Shown here in pieces: positions 11,030-22,658 of a DNA stretch of 64,000 nt; position 1 is the stretch's first letter; every line of letters begins with the position of its first letter. The notes below the pieces were generated by a model. It was not told the DNA's origin. It searched no databases and worked only from the letters and a program-made list of their open reading frames with translations. Source of the DNA: Schistocerca nitens (Eukaryota; Arthropoda; Insecta; Orthoptera; Acrididae); NCBI RefSeq assembly GCF_023898315.1, contig NC_064618.1, positions 181,651,548 through 181,715,547 of the forward strand, written 5' to 3'. The translations under genes and the position numbers were made by a program.

Positions 11030-11347
11030 TCACATCTCATCTAGCATAATCTTAGGGTGACCACAATCTATAATTGCCTGAGAAGCTTTCAAAAAGTCCC
11101 ATCCGAGAAAGATGTCATGACTACACTCTTGTAAGACGATTACTTCTAACGGCTGTGTATGGCCACTTACACCCACACGAATGGTACATCTTCCCGTAGG
11201 TTTTACATATTTCCCATTAGCCACCTTCAGCAGAGATGTTTTGTTGTTGACGAATACAGTTTTCTGCAACTTGCGACGGTACTTCTCCGAAATGACTGAA
11301 TATGATGCTCCAGAGTCCACAAGAACTTTGGCTGGTTGGCCATCCAT
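11030..11347 (-). pseudogene. Ty3/gypsy aspartic protease
   Basis: The minus-strand translation begins MDGQPAKVLVDSGASYSVIS, with the DSGA active-site motif of retroviral-type aspartic proteases. It continues VANGKYVKPTGRCTIRVGVS and HDIFLGWDFLKASQAIIDCG, the second hydrophobic block that shapes the dimeric enzyme fold. The length of about 100 aa is normal. This segment is open, but the polyprotein around it is broken. It lies between the zinc knuckle and RT, as expected in Ty3 elements. Confidence 0.85.
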
Positions 11348-11589
11348 GAGGATATCGAATTATTTTCCTATCATTTTTGTAGTGATCAATGGCGGAGGAT
11401 TTTTCTCTTCGGTGGCCTCACCTCCAAGGAAGGTCTTGTTGTTTAGTTTTCCAGGTTGCGAAGGCTGGGTGATCGGCTGGAGCTTCTAAACGGCGACGGA
11501 GATCTTGATCGGCTAGCTTGCAGTGATGGTGACTTACATCATCCTGCACCCACATTTTCTTGTTCATCTTCGTCGTCCCGTAGTTGGCA

Positions 11590-11856
11590 TCAGCTAAGAT
11601 CAGTCTGCTGTCTTCTGGCGCAGACGTCATCAAATGTCCGCCACCTTTCTCGACAACAGCGCTCCACATGTCCCGGTTGTCCACAGAGGAAACATACTGG
11701 TTGGTTATCCTGGGTCCTCCAGATGTCAGTCTTCCTTGGTGACCAAACAGGTTCCTCATGTGGCATTGTAGGAACATAGCTTCGCATGGGTCTTGACTTT
11801 TTTACCATTTTGAAGGGAAATGAAGGACAAGAGATTGGGTTCAATGTCTGTTCCAC
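11590..11856 (-). pseudogene. Ty3/gypsy gag nucleocapsid with CCHC zinc knuckle
   Basis: The minus-strand frame contains CFLCGQPGHVERCC, a C-x2-C-x4-H-x4-C zinc knuckle used by gag proteins to bind RNA. It is preceded by a basic and proline-rich stretch (KMVKKSRPMRSYVPTMP). It sits between the gag core and protease segments of the same element. Confidence 0.8.
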
Positions 11857-12009
11857 TTCCTCCCTTATGGCCTCTTGAAGCGTCTCTGTTTATTGCTCGC
11901 CGGGTAATCCAACTGCCTTCTGAACTTCCTCTCTCACTATCTGATGAACATTTGTTAAATCAGTTGCTTCCTCCATCACAGACATCGATACGATGTTTGG
12001 AAGCCGATC

Positions 12010-12640
12010 AAACTGCTTGCATGTAATTCTTTTTTGACGCATTGTCTCGATATACTGGCACCATTTTATGAAGTCGTCTGCTGTCGAAACCTTTTCAGTA
12101 GGGCTCGATACATGTTCTCAGCAACATCTTTCATGAGATGTGCAACCTTATCTTCCTCCTTCATTCTAGGATCCACTATTTTACATAGGTCCAACATGTC
12201 TTGAATGTAGGATGTTGTCGTTTCTCCTGGACACTGTGCCCTGCACTTTAATTTATCTTCAGCTTTGCACTTCTGCCGTCATGTGTCACTGAAATACTTG
12301 CGCAGTTCCGCCTGGAATACTTCCCAGCTTGTGAACTTCTCCTTGTTGTTCTCATACCATTGCTTGGCAATGCCCTCCAAGTAGAAAAATATGTTAGCCA
12401 AACTCACAGTGTCATCCCATTTGTTAAATCTGACTATATGCTCATGTACCTTCAGCCACTTGTTTGCATCTTGGCAACCACCACCAGAGTACCCGGAAGG
12501 ATGTCTCATGTGGTGGCAAACAGTTGCTGTCATCGTAACGTCCTCTTCTTCTTCTGTCTCTGATAGATTGCAATCTGCTGAATATGGCTCGCACTCTGGT
12601 TTCTCGCCATGTAAACGGTGGCTGCGTCATGGCCTGATGG
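12010..12640 (-). pseudogene. Ty3/gypsy gag core
   Basis: The minus strand encodes HMRHPSGYSGGGCQDANKWL, then WDDTVSLANIFFYLEGIAKQ and WEVFQAELRKYFSDT, a retrotransposon-gag pattern (the A..YLEG.A..W motif). A stop follows and the frame continues broken down to about 12010. The likely gag start is in the 12600-12640 region (TQPPFTWRETRVRAIFSRLQ lies in another frame). Confidence 0.75.
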
Positions 12641-12719
12641 GAGCCACTGTGTTGTCAATGTGCGCTATCACAAGTTCCAATACCCATCAACTCCACCGGA
12701 ATAATGTCACGTAGAAGAA

Positions 12720-12997
12720 GGTGTAATTAGACGAATGACGAACACTAACTTCACTTAACAAAGGTTTATTCTGCACCTGCACATACAAGAGTGTGGAGTG
12801 AACTGCCTCCGGCCAGAACACATACGGTGTGTATACAGTTACATAACATTCCAGTACAATGATTCTTGACATTTGTGGATACTTCTAGAATGTACTTGAA
12901 CCGAATATAGAAATTAAAATTTTACAGTTCAGGAGAGTTTCAAACTCACGACCCTCCATGCAACAGTCTAGTATCATAACCACTACACAACGCTGAC
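12720..12997 (-). other. Probable 5' leader/LTR remnant with a tRNA-like stretch
   Basis: No coding sequence here. It lies immediately upstream of the gypsy gag on the minus strand, so it is probably leader or LTR sequence. The end at about 12930-12995 looks like a tRNA-derived SINE head on the minus strand (GTGTAGTGGTTATGATACTA, then GAGTTTGAAACTC as a box B relative). I found no second LTR copy to pair with it. Confidence 0.35.
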
Positions 12998-13740
12998 TGT
13001 GCTACTCAGCTTCTTCTGTGACAATACCAACCAACTGTCCAAGACAATGAATGGCCACTGCCAAACTGTGGCCAAGAGCAAAGTAGACTACCCTGTGGTA
13101 CAGCATTCAGCTGAACGTAAGACACATTATTTCAATGGCTACTTCACTACCCAAGCCGTCCGAATACTTCCCTCCACCACTGGCTTTTCTCAACTGTGCA
13201 GATTGGAGTTATCCTTACAACACATTCTCATCTCCCATAATTATCCTGTTCTCAATCTACAACTACTGCCCCACCCCCTTTTGTCCAGTCATCTCCTCCC
13301 CATTCTCATCTCCCAACCTGTTTATTTGTCGCCCTCTGCCAATGCACCCAGCCGTCTTTCCCTGCTCCTCTCTTTTTTTGTTCCTTTACTCCACACCTTA
13401 CTGCCCCACAAACTTCCTGATGATGCACCTATCGATATTCTAGTCCCTGCACACTCCACCAGACATAGTTCGTCTCTCTCCCCACCCGCATCCCTTCCCC
13501 TTCCCCATCCCCTCCAAATTGCTGCTTGCATACCATGTGACAGCTGCATTCCGGCCCAAGACCTGGAGTTGGCAGTTATGTGTGCACGAGGTGTGCTTGC
13601 TTGCATGTATGAATGGTGTGCGTGTGTGTCTCTTTTACTGATGAAGGCTGTGGCCGAAAGCTTTATGCAAGTGTCTTTGGTTGTGTCTGCAATTTAATAC
13701 CCTCTTTTTGGTAAGTAGCATTCTGTCTTTCCTAGAGTCT
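12998..13740 (+). mobile_element. Penelope-like element, 3' fragment
   Basis: The plus strand encodes TNQLSKTMNGHCQTVAKSKV and KTHYFNGYFTTQAVRILPST, matching the region just after the GIY-YIG motif in the longer copy at 41900-42150. This is followed by a C-rich 3' untranslated stretch and the tail module ATGAAGGCTGTGGCCGAAAG near 13640. The fragment is 5'-truncated at 12998, against the gypsy leader. Confidence 0.8.
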
Positions 13741-14211
13741 CATTTGCTTATTAACATACTATGTACCTTGCTTGACATCTGAGTCACTTTGTACTGTCTC
13801 CAACGACAGAGCCGCTAGTCTGAAATAAAAATCAGTAGAACAAAAACAGTGGACTTGTTATTTGGCCTTAAATAACTAATCAGAGATTTTTTCAGCCATA
13901 CCCATCGTTGTCTGAATGGTTAATCTCTTATGTGGTGTACATTTGACAAGTGCAGAGTGATAATTTCCAGAACATGAAAGTATTGTTTACTGTATGGTAT
14001 TGTTAAGTGGTAGAAGATCCCCTGAGTAGCGCAGATGAAGATCAATAGATACAGTGAGGTGACTGAGAAAAAAATTTAAGCACCTACAGTGATTTAAATC
14101 ATAAAGTCAATGATTATTTTATAAATTAATTTGAATAGTACTAGATGCTATTTTTTTTATTCCAGGAAAAGTTCTCTAAGTAATTACTGAAAAGTAAATA
14201 GTGCTGTTGTT
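13741..14211. other. No gene recognised
   Basis: AT-rich sequence with no recognisable coding block or repeat end. Part of it could be an old LTR, but no second copy was seen. Confidence 0.4.
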
Positions 14212-15694
14212 CCTGTATTTACTCGAATCTAAGCCGCACCTGAAAAATGAGACTCGAAACCAAGGAAAAAAAATTTTCCCGAATCTAAGCCGCACCTGAA
14301 ATTTGAGACTCGAAATTCAAGGGGGGAGAAAAGTTTTAGGCCGCACCTCCAAATCAAAACAAAGTTGGTCCATTGTAATATGAGACACAATTTAGGTCAA
14401 ATGAATGACGATACAGCTACAGTAGTTTGGTTCAAGTCATAAGCTTAGCAGTTACGCTTTACTAGGTAGGTATTGCTATGAGTCAGGTGCTCCGTCCGTA
14501 TTTATACGGGTACCATTCCTTTTTCACGTGCTTTGTCTGGTTTGAATCGATTGCTTATTTTTCTTTGATCTGATAAGTGCCGTTCTCTTTGTTGTAGATG
14601 TTTACGTCACTCTAAGCTGAAAATTCATTATTGGTACTGTGTCATCCATTGTTTGTCGCATTCTGATAATGTGTGTTTACGACCTGTCGCTGCTCGCGGC
14701 ATGGCTTGCTTTTGTTCGCGCTACCGCCGCTTACAATATCAAAAAAGATAGGAATTGTCTCATAAGCGAAACAATGGCAAAAGACTGCTATTTGTTGTTG
14801 CTTACACTGCTGCTTTCTTTGATAATGATCAACAAGAACCAAATAATAGACTGTGTATGATAGAAGATGTCCTGAATGAGAGTTTAGCTAAAATATTTCT
14901 CCGTTTGAAAATCTTTGCAGACGCCTCTTTTGTACATTACATTCTGCATAGAAATTAGAGTTATTTTAGATTTAAAAATCTAGTCAATTGCCGTGCTGCA
15001 TTTCTGACTGTATCACTATTAGGCACAAGAATAATACAAATATAAACATGGCATGATATGTATATTCTTCCGCGTTTGCTGTTGTCTCACACTAGTTTCG
15101 TAGTTTATTAGGCAGACAGGATTTAAATCAGATAGCAGCAAACATGAAAAAATACATGGCAAAATGTTTATATTCGTATTATTCTTATGGTGAAGAGAAT
15201 ACTACATGTGATTCACAATTCATAAAATTTCCTATTAGCAACCATCTCTTCTCACAGGTAGGAAAAAATTCAGAACGTAGAGTTGGCCATATTGACAAAC
15301 ATCCCAAATAGTCTTGCCAGTCAGATTTTCATAGTACATTCAAATGCTCTACATTCGAAGATGAACAATATGGAATTTGTATTTACTTCATTGGACAATG
15401 TATGAAAATGCAGTGGCCGAAACTCGGGGCGGAGAAAAAAGCTCATCTTCCACTTTTTTTTTTTTTAATTTATTTACTGACGCAGAGGTTTTGGTGCCAG
15501 TATTTATCTTTGTGCCTGCAAAGCATGCCTGTGTAGCGCTACATATATTCGATGGCAGAAGTTAGTTGCGGCGGCACCTACCAACATTTTTCAGAACTGC
15601 CGCTTACTTTGCACTCTATTCTAAGCCGCAGGCGGTTTTTTGGATTACAAAAACCAGAAAAAAGTGCAGTTTAGATTCAAATAAATACGGTAAA
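14212..15694 (+). mobile_element. 1.48-kb terminal-inverted-repeat element, copy A
   Basis: The left end reads TATTTACTCGAATCTAAGCC. The right end, read inward, is CCGTATTTATTTGAATCTAA, so the two ends are imperfect inverted repeats. The interior shows no transposase, only short frames. A second copy lies at 16519-18001 in the opposite orientation and matches along its length (for example GTTTGTCGCATTCTGATA and GCTACCGCCGCTTACAA in both). It is therefore probably a non-autonomous DNA transposon. The superfamily is not clear to me and I could not define a target duplication. Confidence 0.75.
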
Positions 15695-15706
15695 TATGTG
15701 GTTCTC

Positions 15707-15710
<4 letters not shown>

Positions 15711-15754
<44 letters not shown>
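15711..15754. repeat. (GT)22 microsatellite
   Basis: A pure GT run of 44 bases between the TIR element copy A and a Penelope tail fragment. Confidence 0.95.
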
Positions 15755-15756
<2 letters not shown>

Positions 15757-15799
15757 AGTAGTCTATTTCTATGTTCAGCTTCACTTACACAACAATAAT

Positions 15800-16020
15800 T
15801 AAAACTAAACTATAGAAGACATTGAATCCCACACAAGCACAACAAGAAGACTGCCATATGTTGAATCTTTCAGCCAAAGGGCCTTCTTCCAAAATAGGTA
15901 ACATAAAAAACAAATGCATACAAGCACAGCTTTCATACACACATGGGCAGTGTCTTCAGCCGCTACTGTTATTGCATCCTGATGTTTCCATTGTTTAATG
16001 AACAAAAGTACGTGTGTAGT
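15800..16020 (-). mobile_element. Penelope tail-type fragment
   Basis: The minus strand contains the conserved tail module (AAGGCCC...GGCTGAAAGATTC, then CTTGTTGTGCTTGTG), related to the end of the copy at 42590-42740. It is about 220 bp with no coding content. Confidence 0.55.
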
Positions 16021-16518
16021 CCACAAGCTTATGAACTAAATGATTGAAAGCATACAGAAATATGGTCTGTAACTTTAAATCATGAATAAATTTGTAGCCC
16101 TAAATTTAAACATTGTAGTGTCTTAACTTTTGAAACAGTTTCACCAGGTAGAGTATTGTTATGCTATTTTGTTTCAATAAATGATTAATAATTTTATTAC
16201 ATTTTTATTTTATTACATTTAGACATTTCTCAAATGCTACAAAATGTTTTTCTGTCAGTTTCATACACGACATGTAGACTTGATGTCAGTAGAGGCGTGG
16301 TTCTGATGCCATTTGCTGATACTGAGAAGCTGGAGCAACTTGCATCCGACACACTACCCATGCACCACAAGAAAGTACTTCCCCATAAGAATAGAAATAA
16401 ATCAGTATGTTTTACGTTGCAAACATATATTGTTAATTATATTCACTACATCTTCAGCCACATTTCACTGCACACGTGTCTCAAGTAACGTAACATATTA
16501 CGTGGCCAGTAATGTGCA

Positions 16519-18001
16519 TACCGTATTTACTCGAATCTAAGCCGCACTTTTTTTTCCGGTTTTTGTAATCCAAAAAACCGCCTGCGGCTTAGAATCGAGT
16601 GCAAAGCAAGCGGGAGTTCTGAAAAATGTTGGTGGGTGCCGCCACAACTAACTTCTGCCGTCGAATATATGTAGCGCCACACAGGCATGCTTTGTAGGCA
16701 CAAAGATAAATACTGGCACCAAAATCTCTGCGTCAGTAAATAAATTAAAAAAAAAAGTGGAAGACGAGCCTTTTTCCTCCGCCCAGAGATTCGACCACTG
16801 AATTTTGGTACATTATCCAACGAAGTAAATACAAATTCTGTATTGTTGACCTTCGAATGTAGCAGCATTTCAATGTACTACAAAAATCCAACTGGCAAGA
16901 CTGTTTGGGATGTTTGTCAATATGGCCAACTCTACGTTCTGAATTTTTTTCCTACCTGTGAGAAGAGATGGTTGTTAATAGGAGCTTTTATGTATTGTGA
17001 ATCACATGTAGTATTCCCTTCGCCATAAGATTAATACGAATATAAACATTTTGCCATGTATTGTTTCGTGTTTGCTACTATCTCATTTAAATCCTGTCTG
17101 CCTAATAAACTACGAAACTAGAGTGAGACAACAGCAAACGCGGAAGAATATACATATCATGTCATGTTTATATTCATATTATTCTTATGCCTGAAAGTGA
17201 TACAGTCAGAAATGCAGCACGGCAACTGACTAGATTTTTAAATCTTAGATGACTCTAATTTCTGTGCAGAATGTAATGAACTAAAGAGGCACCTGCAAAG
17301 ATTTTCAAACGGAGAAAAATTTTCGCTAAACTCTCGTTCAGAACATCATCTATCATACGCAGTCTATTATTTGGTTCTTGTTGATCATTATCAAAGAAAG
17401 CAGTAGTGTAAGTAACAACAAATGTTTCGCTAATGAAACGATTCCTCTCTATTTTTTATTTGTAAGCGGCGGTAGCGCGCACAAAAGCAAGCCACGCCGC
17501 GAGCGGCGACAGGCCGTAAACACGCACCTATCAGAATGCGACAAACAATGCATGACAGTATAGTAATGCATTTTCAGCTTAGACTGACGTAAACACCTAT
17601 AACAAAGAGAACGGCACTTATCAGATCAAAGAAAAATAAGCAATCAATTCAAACCAGACGAAGCACGTGAAAAAGGAAGGATATCCGTATAAATACGGAT
17701 GGAGCGCGTGATGCGTAGCAATGGCTACCTGGTAAACCGTAACTGCTAAGCTTACGACTCAAACCAAACTACTGCAGCTGTATCGTCATTTATTCGACCT
17801 AAATTGTGTCTCATATTACAATTAGACGAACTTTGTTTCGATTTGGAGGTGCGACCTAAAACTTTTCTCTCCCCTTGAATTTCGAGTCTCAAATTTCAGG
17901 TGCGGCTTAGATTCGGGAAATTTTTTTTTCCTTGATTTCGAGTCTCATTTTTCAGGTGCGGCTTAGATTCGAGTGCGGCTTAGATTCGAGTAAATACGGT
18001 A
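16519..18001 (-). mobile_element. 1.48-kb terminal-inverted-repeat element, copy B (inverted to copy A)
   Basis: It begins ACCGTATTTACTCGAATCTA at 16519 and ends with the inverse at 18001. The terminal motif GTGCGGCTTAGATTCGAG is present twice in tandem at the right end. The body aligns in reverse orientation with 14212-15694. The two copies are separated by about 825 bp, so a transcript across both could fold into a very long hairpin. No transposase is seen. Confidence 0.75.
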
Positions 18002-18723
18002 GTGCAAACATGCAATTAAAAGTTATGATGTGTTAAACATTATTTAGCCATCCTACGTTGAAATCTTATTGAAGACTTTTACTTGAAGTTGTCAATAGTT
18101 ATCTAGAAAGGGAATATTTTTGGAAAGCAGTATAAGACAAGAATTTAAACTTATATGCAAATAATATGGAGAAATACTGCAGTCAAGTGATCTTTGTTCT
18201 TCTGGAAGTAAAACTATTGATTTACGTAAAAACTTATTTCATTACTTTTGAGCTAAAAATATCTATGAAATAACAGATTACAAGAAATACAACATTTAAT
18301 GATTAGTAACTAATTGTGAAAGATAGTTATGCAAAAGTGGAAAAATTAAATACTTTCAGTAACCAAGTTGAGTCCCATAGACAATTATGAGTTACTACTT
18401 AGTAGTTAGTGATTATCTCTGAATTTCTTCATTACATAATGAACGACACCTTATGTGACTTTTATGGAAAATTTTAATTACCAGATATCAAGACTTCAAC
18501 ATGCCATTCATTCGAGAAAATTTTTATCAATTCGATCCTGCAGCTATGCACTTTCCTAAGACCAACAACAGACGTACCCTCTGCCGCGCACTTCACTGTG
18601 GTTTGCAGAGTTTAAATGTGTGTTACGAATATCAGAAGCATCATTAATTAATTTTTTAAATTATAAATAAAATGTCTGTTTTTAACTTCTAAAAAGAGCT
18701 GCAGATCCATTTTGAATGGAACA

Positions 18724-18778
<55 letters not shown>

Positions 18779-19739
18779 TTCAGTTAGGGTTAGGAAATGG
18801 GGAGTAAAGGGGGGAGAGGTTGCCTATATATCGATGAGTTGTAGTTTTGGACCATTGAAACACTCTACCCATGTGAAGAGGACCAATAAGAAAACAGACA
18901 ACCTTGAAGCAACTAAATGTCACATTTGCATGCACAATTAAAACCAGTAACACATCTTAGAGATCAGAAATAGCACCACAATATTGTTTACCTTACTATA
19001 GGAAAGTGGCAAGAATAAACAGCCCTTAAAAAAATACGTTTGCATCTTTCTAACTGTCCTCACACGACCTCATCTGTTCCATGATAAATTATTTTATGTA
19101 CCAAGTCATTGCTCCCGCACTCAGAAACAGTATCCTGACAATCATACAATTGCTATGCGGAACCCAATTTACTTTTGGAAGCTAAGTATTATCTGTAGCC
19201 TCTTCTCTTTGGTAGGGCTACTTAAAAATTTTGATGAAAGTGTTTTCACCAACAGCATCATATCTAGTTAAATATTTCTCACAAGTTGTGACAGTTTTCT
19301 CATATCTTGTTTACTTCACATATTGTCTTGCTTCTGAAGCACACCAGATTTTAGTTCACCAACATTTTCTGACAAACACACAATGAGCACACTATTAGCC
19401 ATCAGACACAGCAGGTAAGTTGTTACCTGGATTGTAACTAGATACAATGAATAGAAAGCAAGAAAGATTATGTCCTACTAGCAATAAGTTCAATCAAGAT
19501 ATCGTAAGCTCATACTGGACAAGGTAAAACCTAGCATATCCTTTGCAGAGGAACTACTACATTGCCATTTGCTGTAAAGCATTCACAGGAAACCTAAATC
19601 TGGTTGGCCAGTAGGGAATCTGAGCCCCTGTCCTCCAGAATGATGTCTGAACCACTGTAACACTGCTCTGTTGTAATATATACATCAGTACGACTGACTT
19701 TATGTCATTTGGTTGTAACATGATGCTTGAAAGCATAAA
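18002..19739. other. Intergenic, no gene recognised
   Basis: AT-rich sequence downstream of the DDHD gene's 3' end. It holds one long TC microsatellite and no reading frame or element end I could identify. Confidence 0.5.
18726..18775. repeat. (TC)n microsatellite
   Basis: An uninterrupted TC dinucleotide run of about 50 bases. Confidence 0.95.
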
Positions 19740-20877
19740 AGGAGTGGCAGTCAAATGAAAAACGTCCACCACAACAAGACCAAGGAATGGTTCCATTCAA
19801 AAGTAATCACCACACTCATGAAGACATTCATTCCACTGGGAGACAAGACAATCAATTCTTGTTTCATGCAACATAGTCGATGACTGGTGGATCCACAATT
19901 GCACACACTCTCGTTCTTTCTCATCCAACTGCAACCAATGTCCATACATCTTTCTTAAGGTCGCCAAAGACATGAAAATCACACAGAGAATGACCAGGGC
20001 TTTATGGAGGATGCTGCTGTGTTTCCCAACCGAAATGCTGACACCTAGCCTTTGTCCAATTGGCAGCGTGGGGGCAGGCATTACCTTGCAACAGGATGAT
20101 CTGTCCAACAGCATTTCTGGTTGTTTTGACTTTATGGTACATCTCAGTTTCTGCAAAGTGTCTCCATATTGCAGCACATGTATTGTGGTCCCATGATTAA
20201 GGAATTCTATAGGCAGAGGGCCCCTGCAGTCGAAGGAGGTCATCATGGTCCTACCGGAACTTGTGAGAACAGCTTTGAATTTCTTTGGCAGTGAGATGTG
20301 GGAAGTTTCTCATGCTGGCTACAGTGTTTGCCCTCAGACTAGAAATGGTGGGATCACAAAAGATCATAATGAGGTCTTTCTTCAACTGCAGGAACACTGC
20401 TCATCGAGTTCCTCGGGTGTGGAATCACAACCAATGTGCAGTGCTATGAATACACTTTGCAGAAACTGCTATGTGACAAAACCAAAACGCCCAAGAACAC
20501 TGTTGGGTGGAATCATCCTGTGGCACAATAATGTGCACTCCAACACTGCCAGTCACACAAAGGCTATATACTTCAGTGATTTGCTTGGAAAACACTGCAA
20601 CATCCTCTGAACAGCCTAGATCATACACTGCACGATTTTCATATCTTTCGTGACCTGTAGAAAGACATGCATGTATGTCAGTTTCAGTCAAACAAGAAAG
20701 TGCAGGAATGGTGCAGTTGTTGACCCATCACTGGCTGACTACATTCTAAACAGCAGGAACTGATGATCCCTTCTACCAGTGGGATAAATGTCTTAATGCA
20801 TGTGATGATTACTTCTGAATGGAATCATTCCATGGTCCCTTTGCGGGAAGTGTATAGTTTTCATCTGACTCCCCTTA
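19740..20877 (-). mobile_element. Decayed mariner element with ~100-bp inverted ends
   Basis: The first ~100 bases (19743-19842) and the last ~100 (20773-20876) are imperfect inverted copies; both arms contain GGAATG(A/G)TTCCATTCA(A/G)AAGTAATCA. TA flanks both ends. On the minus strand, transposase blocks are visible: MMTSFDCRGPLPIEFLNHGT, then NECLHECGDYF at the C-terminus. The central catalytic region is frameshifted beyond reading. The length of about 1.14 kb is normal for mariner. It lies just beyond the presumed 3' end of the DDHD gene. Confidence 0.75.
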
Positions 20878-20949
20878 TAGAAAGGCCAACAAACAATTAA
20901 GAAATGTAGGAGTCACAAGGTCACACACACATAAGAGTATAACAACAAG

Positions 20950-21769
20950 ATCATTTTATTTAGAGTTATTTCATAATGTCACCATATGCGACTAAATTTT
21001 TATAACAAAAATAACGTTGATATTTATATCACACACATACATTACATAATGTATCGAAGTATTACAAAAAAATATGTACAATAGTTACAAATGTTAAAGC
21101 TATCCATTTTGACATGAAGTATGATGATTCTCGGCATACCTCCACAATTATTTTACTGTGATTCCACTCTCATAAAAAGGCTCGAGTTTTCACAGAAGTA
21201 TGTATTAGATGCAACCAATTTAAAATCACAACTTCTGCACCACACTGTCACTTTCAGTAATGTTACGTTACATAATCTGCATTGGTTGGAAACAAAGTTA
21301 CCAGTGGGACCATAGAGATAAATACTTTTTTTGCTTAATGACCAGGAAAACTTGTGTTACGGCTGTGTTGCATTATGTAAGCATTACCAAGAAATCAAAT
21401 CCCTTTCTCTGAATTAAAAACAATACACCAGAACTACAGAGACAACATTGCACATATTCCCTTCAGTACATTCACTCTGACACCAAACAAAATACCTTTC
21501 AAAATGACTGTTCAACTGCATTGAAACACAATAAATACTGCACATAAATACTGTAAGTCTAGCAACTCAACAACAAACTGTACAATATTTTACATGAAAA
21601 ATAAATATTAAAATTTGAAATCCCATAGAGAGATGAAAATAGCTTAACACAGCATTTAATTATGTATACAAGACGACATCACCATTTTGTGCAATATATA
21701 CTTGTGTTATGTGCAACATACTTGTTCATTGGCAAATATTTCAGCAGTCTGCAATAAAAGCTTGTACGT
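20950..21769 (-). other. Probable 3' untranslated region of the DDHD phospholipase gene
   Basis: This follows the in-frame stop of the terminal exon (21770-21772) on the minus strand. It is AT-rich, without transposon signatures, and contains AATAAA on the minus strand at 20955-20960 as a plausible polyadenylation signal. The exact transcript end cannot be set from sequence alone. Confidence 0.4.
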
Positions 21770-22161
21770 TTATTTTCTCACAAAACCTGAAATTGGTGGT
21801 GGCCCTAAATTCTTATTTTCTGTCAGTGGGGCTGTTGGGTCCATACCTACAGTTCTCTCAGGCTCATTTTGTTGGGTGGATGGATACAGAGAGTGGCTAG
21901 ACACTTTCGGCTGAAGTCCACCTGGATGTGAAGGATTTGGGGTACTGAACGAAGTTGAGGTACCACTGGCAGATGAAGCAGATCCTGTTGGTGGTTCTGA
22001 GCCATCAAAATATGATAGTTCATTATAAATATCTGGATCTGTGTTAGTTTTTGGCTCCCTGTCAATCGGTATGTTTTGCTGTATTGAATGGCTGTCAGGT
22101 GGTACTCCCATTGTAGCATAGATCTCTTTCAAAACCATAAGTATTGTGTCTTCAGATTCCC
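21770..22161 (-). CDS. DDHD2/SEC23IP-family phospholipase, terminal exon (with apparent +1 frameshift)
   Basis: Last coding exon of an intracellular phosphatidic-acid-preferring phospholipase A1 of the DDHD family. A splice acceptor (CTTGTTTCAG) precedes it, and the first G completes the TGG Trp codon begun in exon 43416-43597. The exon opens ESEDTIL, then MVLKEIYATMG, both conserved at the end of the DDHD domain. These blocks are in different frames. One extra T on the minus strand (22139-22141) shifts the frame, giving a stop at 22095-22097 after 21 residues. If the extra base is ignored, the frame stays open for another 122 codons through a Ser/Thr/Pro-rich tail ending PPISGFVRK. So the base may be an assembly error, an allele, or real truncation. 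The 3' untranslated region probably extends to about 20950. Confidence 0.85.
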
Positions 22162-22499
22162 TGAAACAAGTAAGAAAACATTGAAACAGTTGATATTACA
22201 ATATCAAAGATTTCAGAAAATTATTCTCCAAAATTTACATTAAAGGTATTATTTTGGAAATGGTATTGTGGGGTTAGCACTGAAGAATTTCACTTCTGCT
22301 CATTTTCCCAAAGGAGAAGCTACATAAAATAACCAATAAACATTAAATAGTCTACTGCTCTCTTTCAGAAAGGACAAAAACTCTGAAGTTGAAGTAATCA
22401 CCTGTCAATTTAGTTCAAAGGTTTTCTTAACTGCTTACAACTTGTATTTGAACAGTTGCACATGTTTGTAGTATAGTTATGAATTTAACAATATTATGA

Positions 22500-22613
22500 A
22501 AAGGAAAGATGCCGCTCACCATATAGTGGAGATACTGAGGCGCAGATAGGCACAACAAAAAGTGTCACAAATTAATAAATCTTTCAGCCAGTAAGGCCTT
22601 CATCAAAAACAAA

Positions 22614-22658
<45 letters not shown>

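Larger units (their letters stand above)
4075..12720 (-). mobile_element. Decayed Ty3/gypsy LTR retrotransposon (gag-pol), split by a hAT element
   Basis: In minus-strand order: gag (about 12640-12010), CCHC zinc knuckle (11856-11590), aspartic protease (11347-11030), start of reverse transcriptase (10740-10280), an interrupting hAT element (10271-6361), rest of reverse transcriptase and RNase H (6352-5280), and integrase (5110-4075). That is the canonical Ty3 order PR-RT-RH-IN. The 3' end is lost where a Penelope-like element abuts at 4074. The 5' LTR is not clearly recognisable. Many stops and frameshifts are present, so it is inactive. Confidence 0.9.

Noticed and set aside
13322-13606. 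94-codon minus-strand ORF
   Set aside because: It is the antisense of the C-rich Penelope 3' untranslated region.
15566-15802. 78-codon ORF ending in Cys-Val repeats
   Set aside because: The repeat part is a translated GT microsatellite; the rest lies in a TIR element end.
14212-18001. Possibility that the inverted pair is one palindromic element
   Set aside because: Each half has its own inverted ends, and a Penelope fragment plus GT run lies between them, so two separate insertions (or an insertion and a later inversion) fit better.
22615-22658. Short regular repeats considered as CRISPR-like
   Set aside because: They are a plain CA microsatellite with no spacer structure, in a eukaryotic intron.
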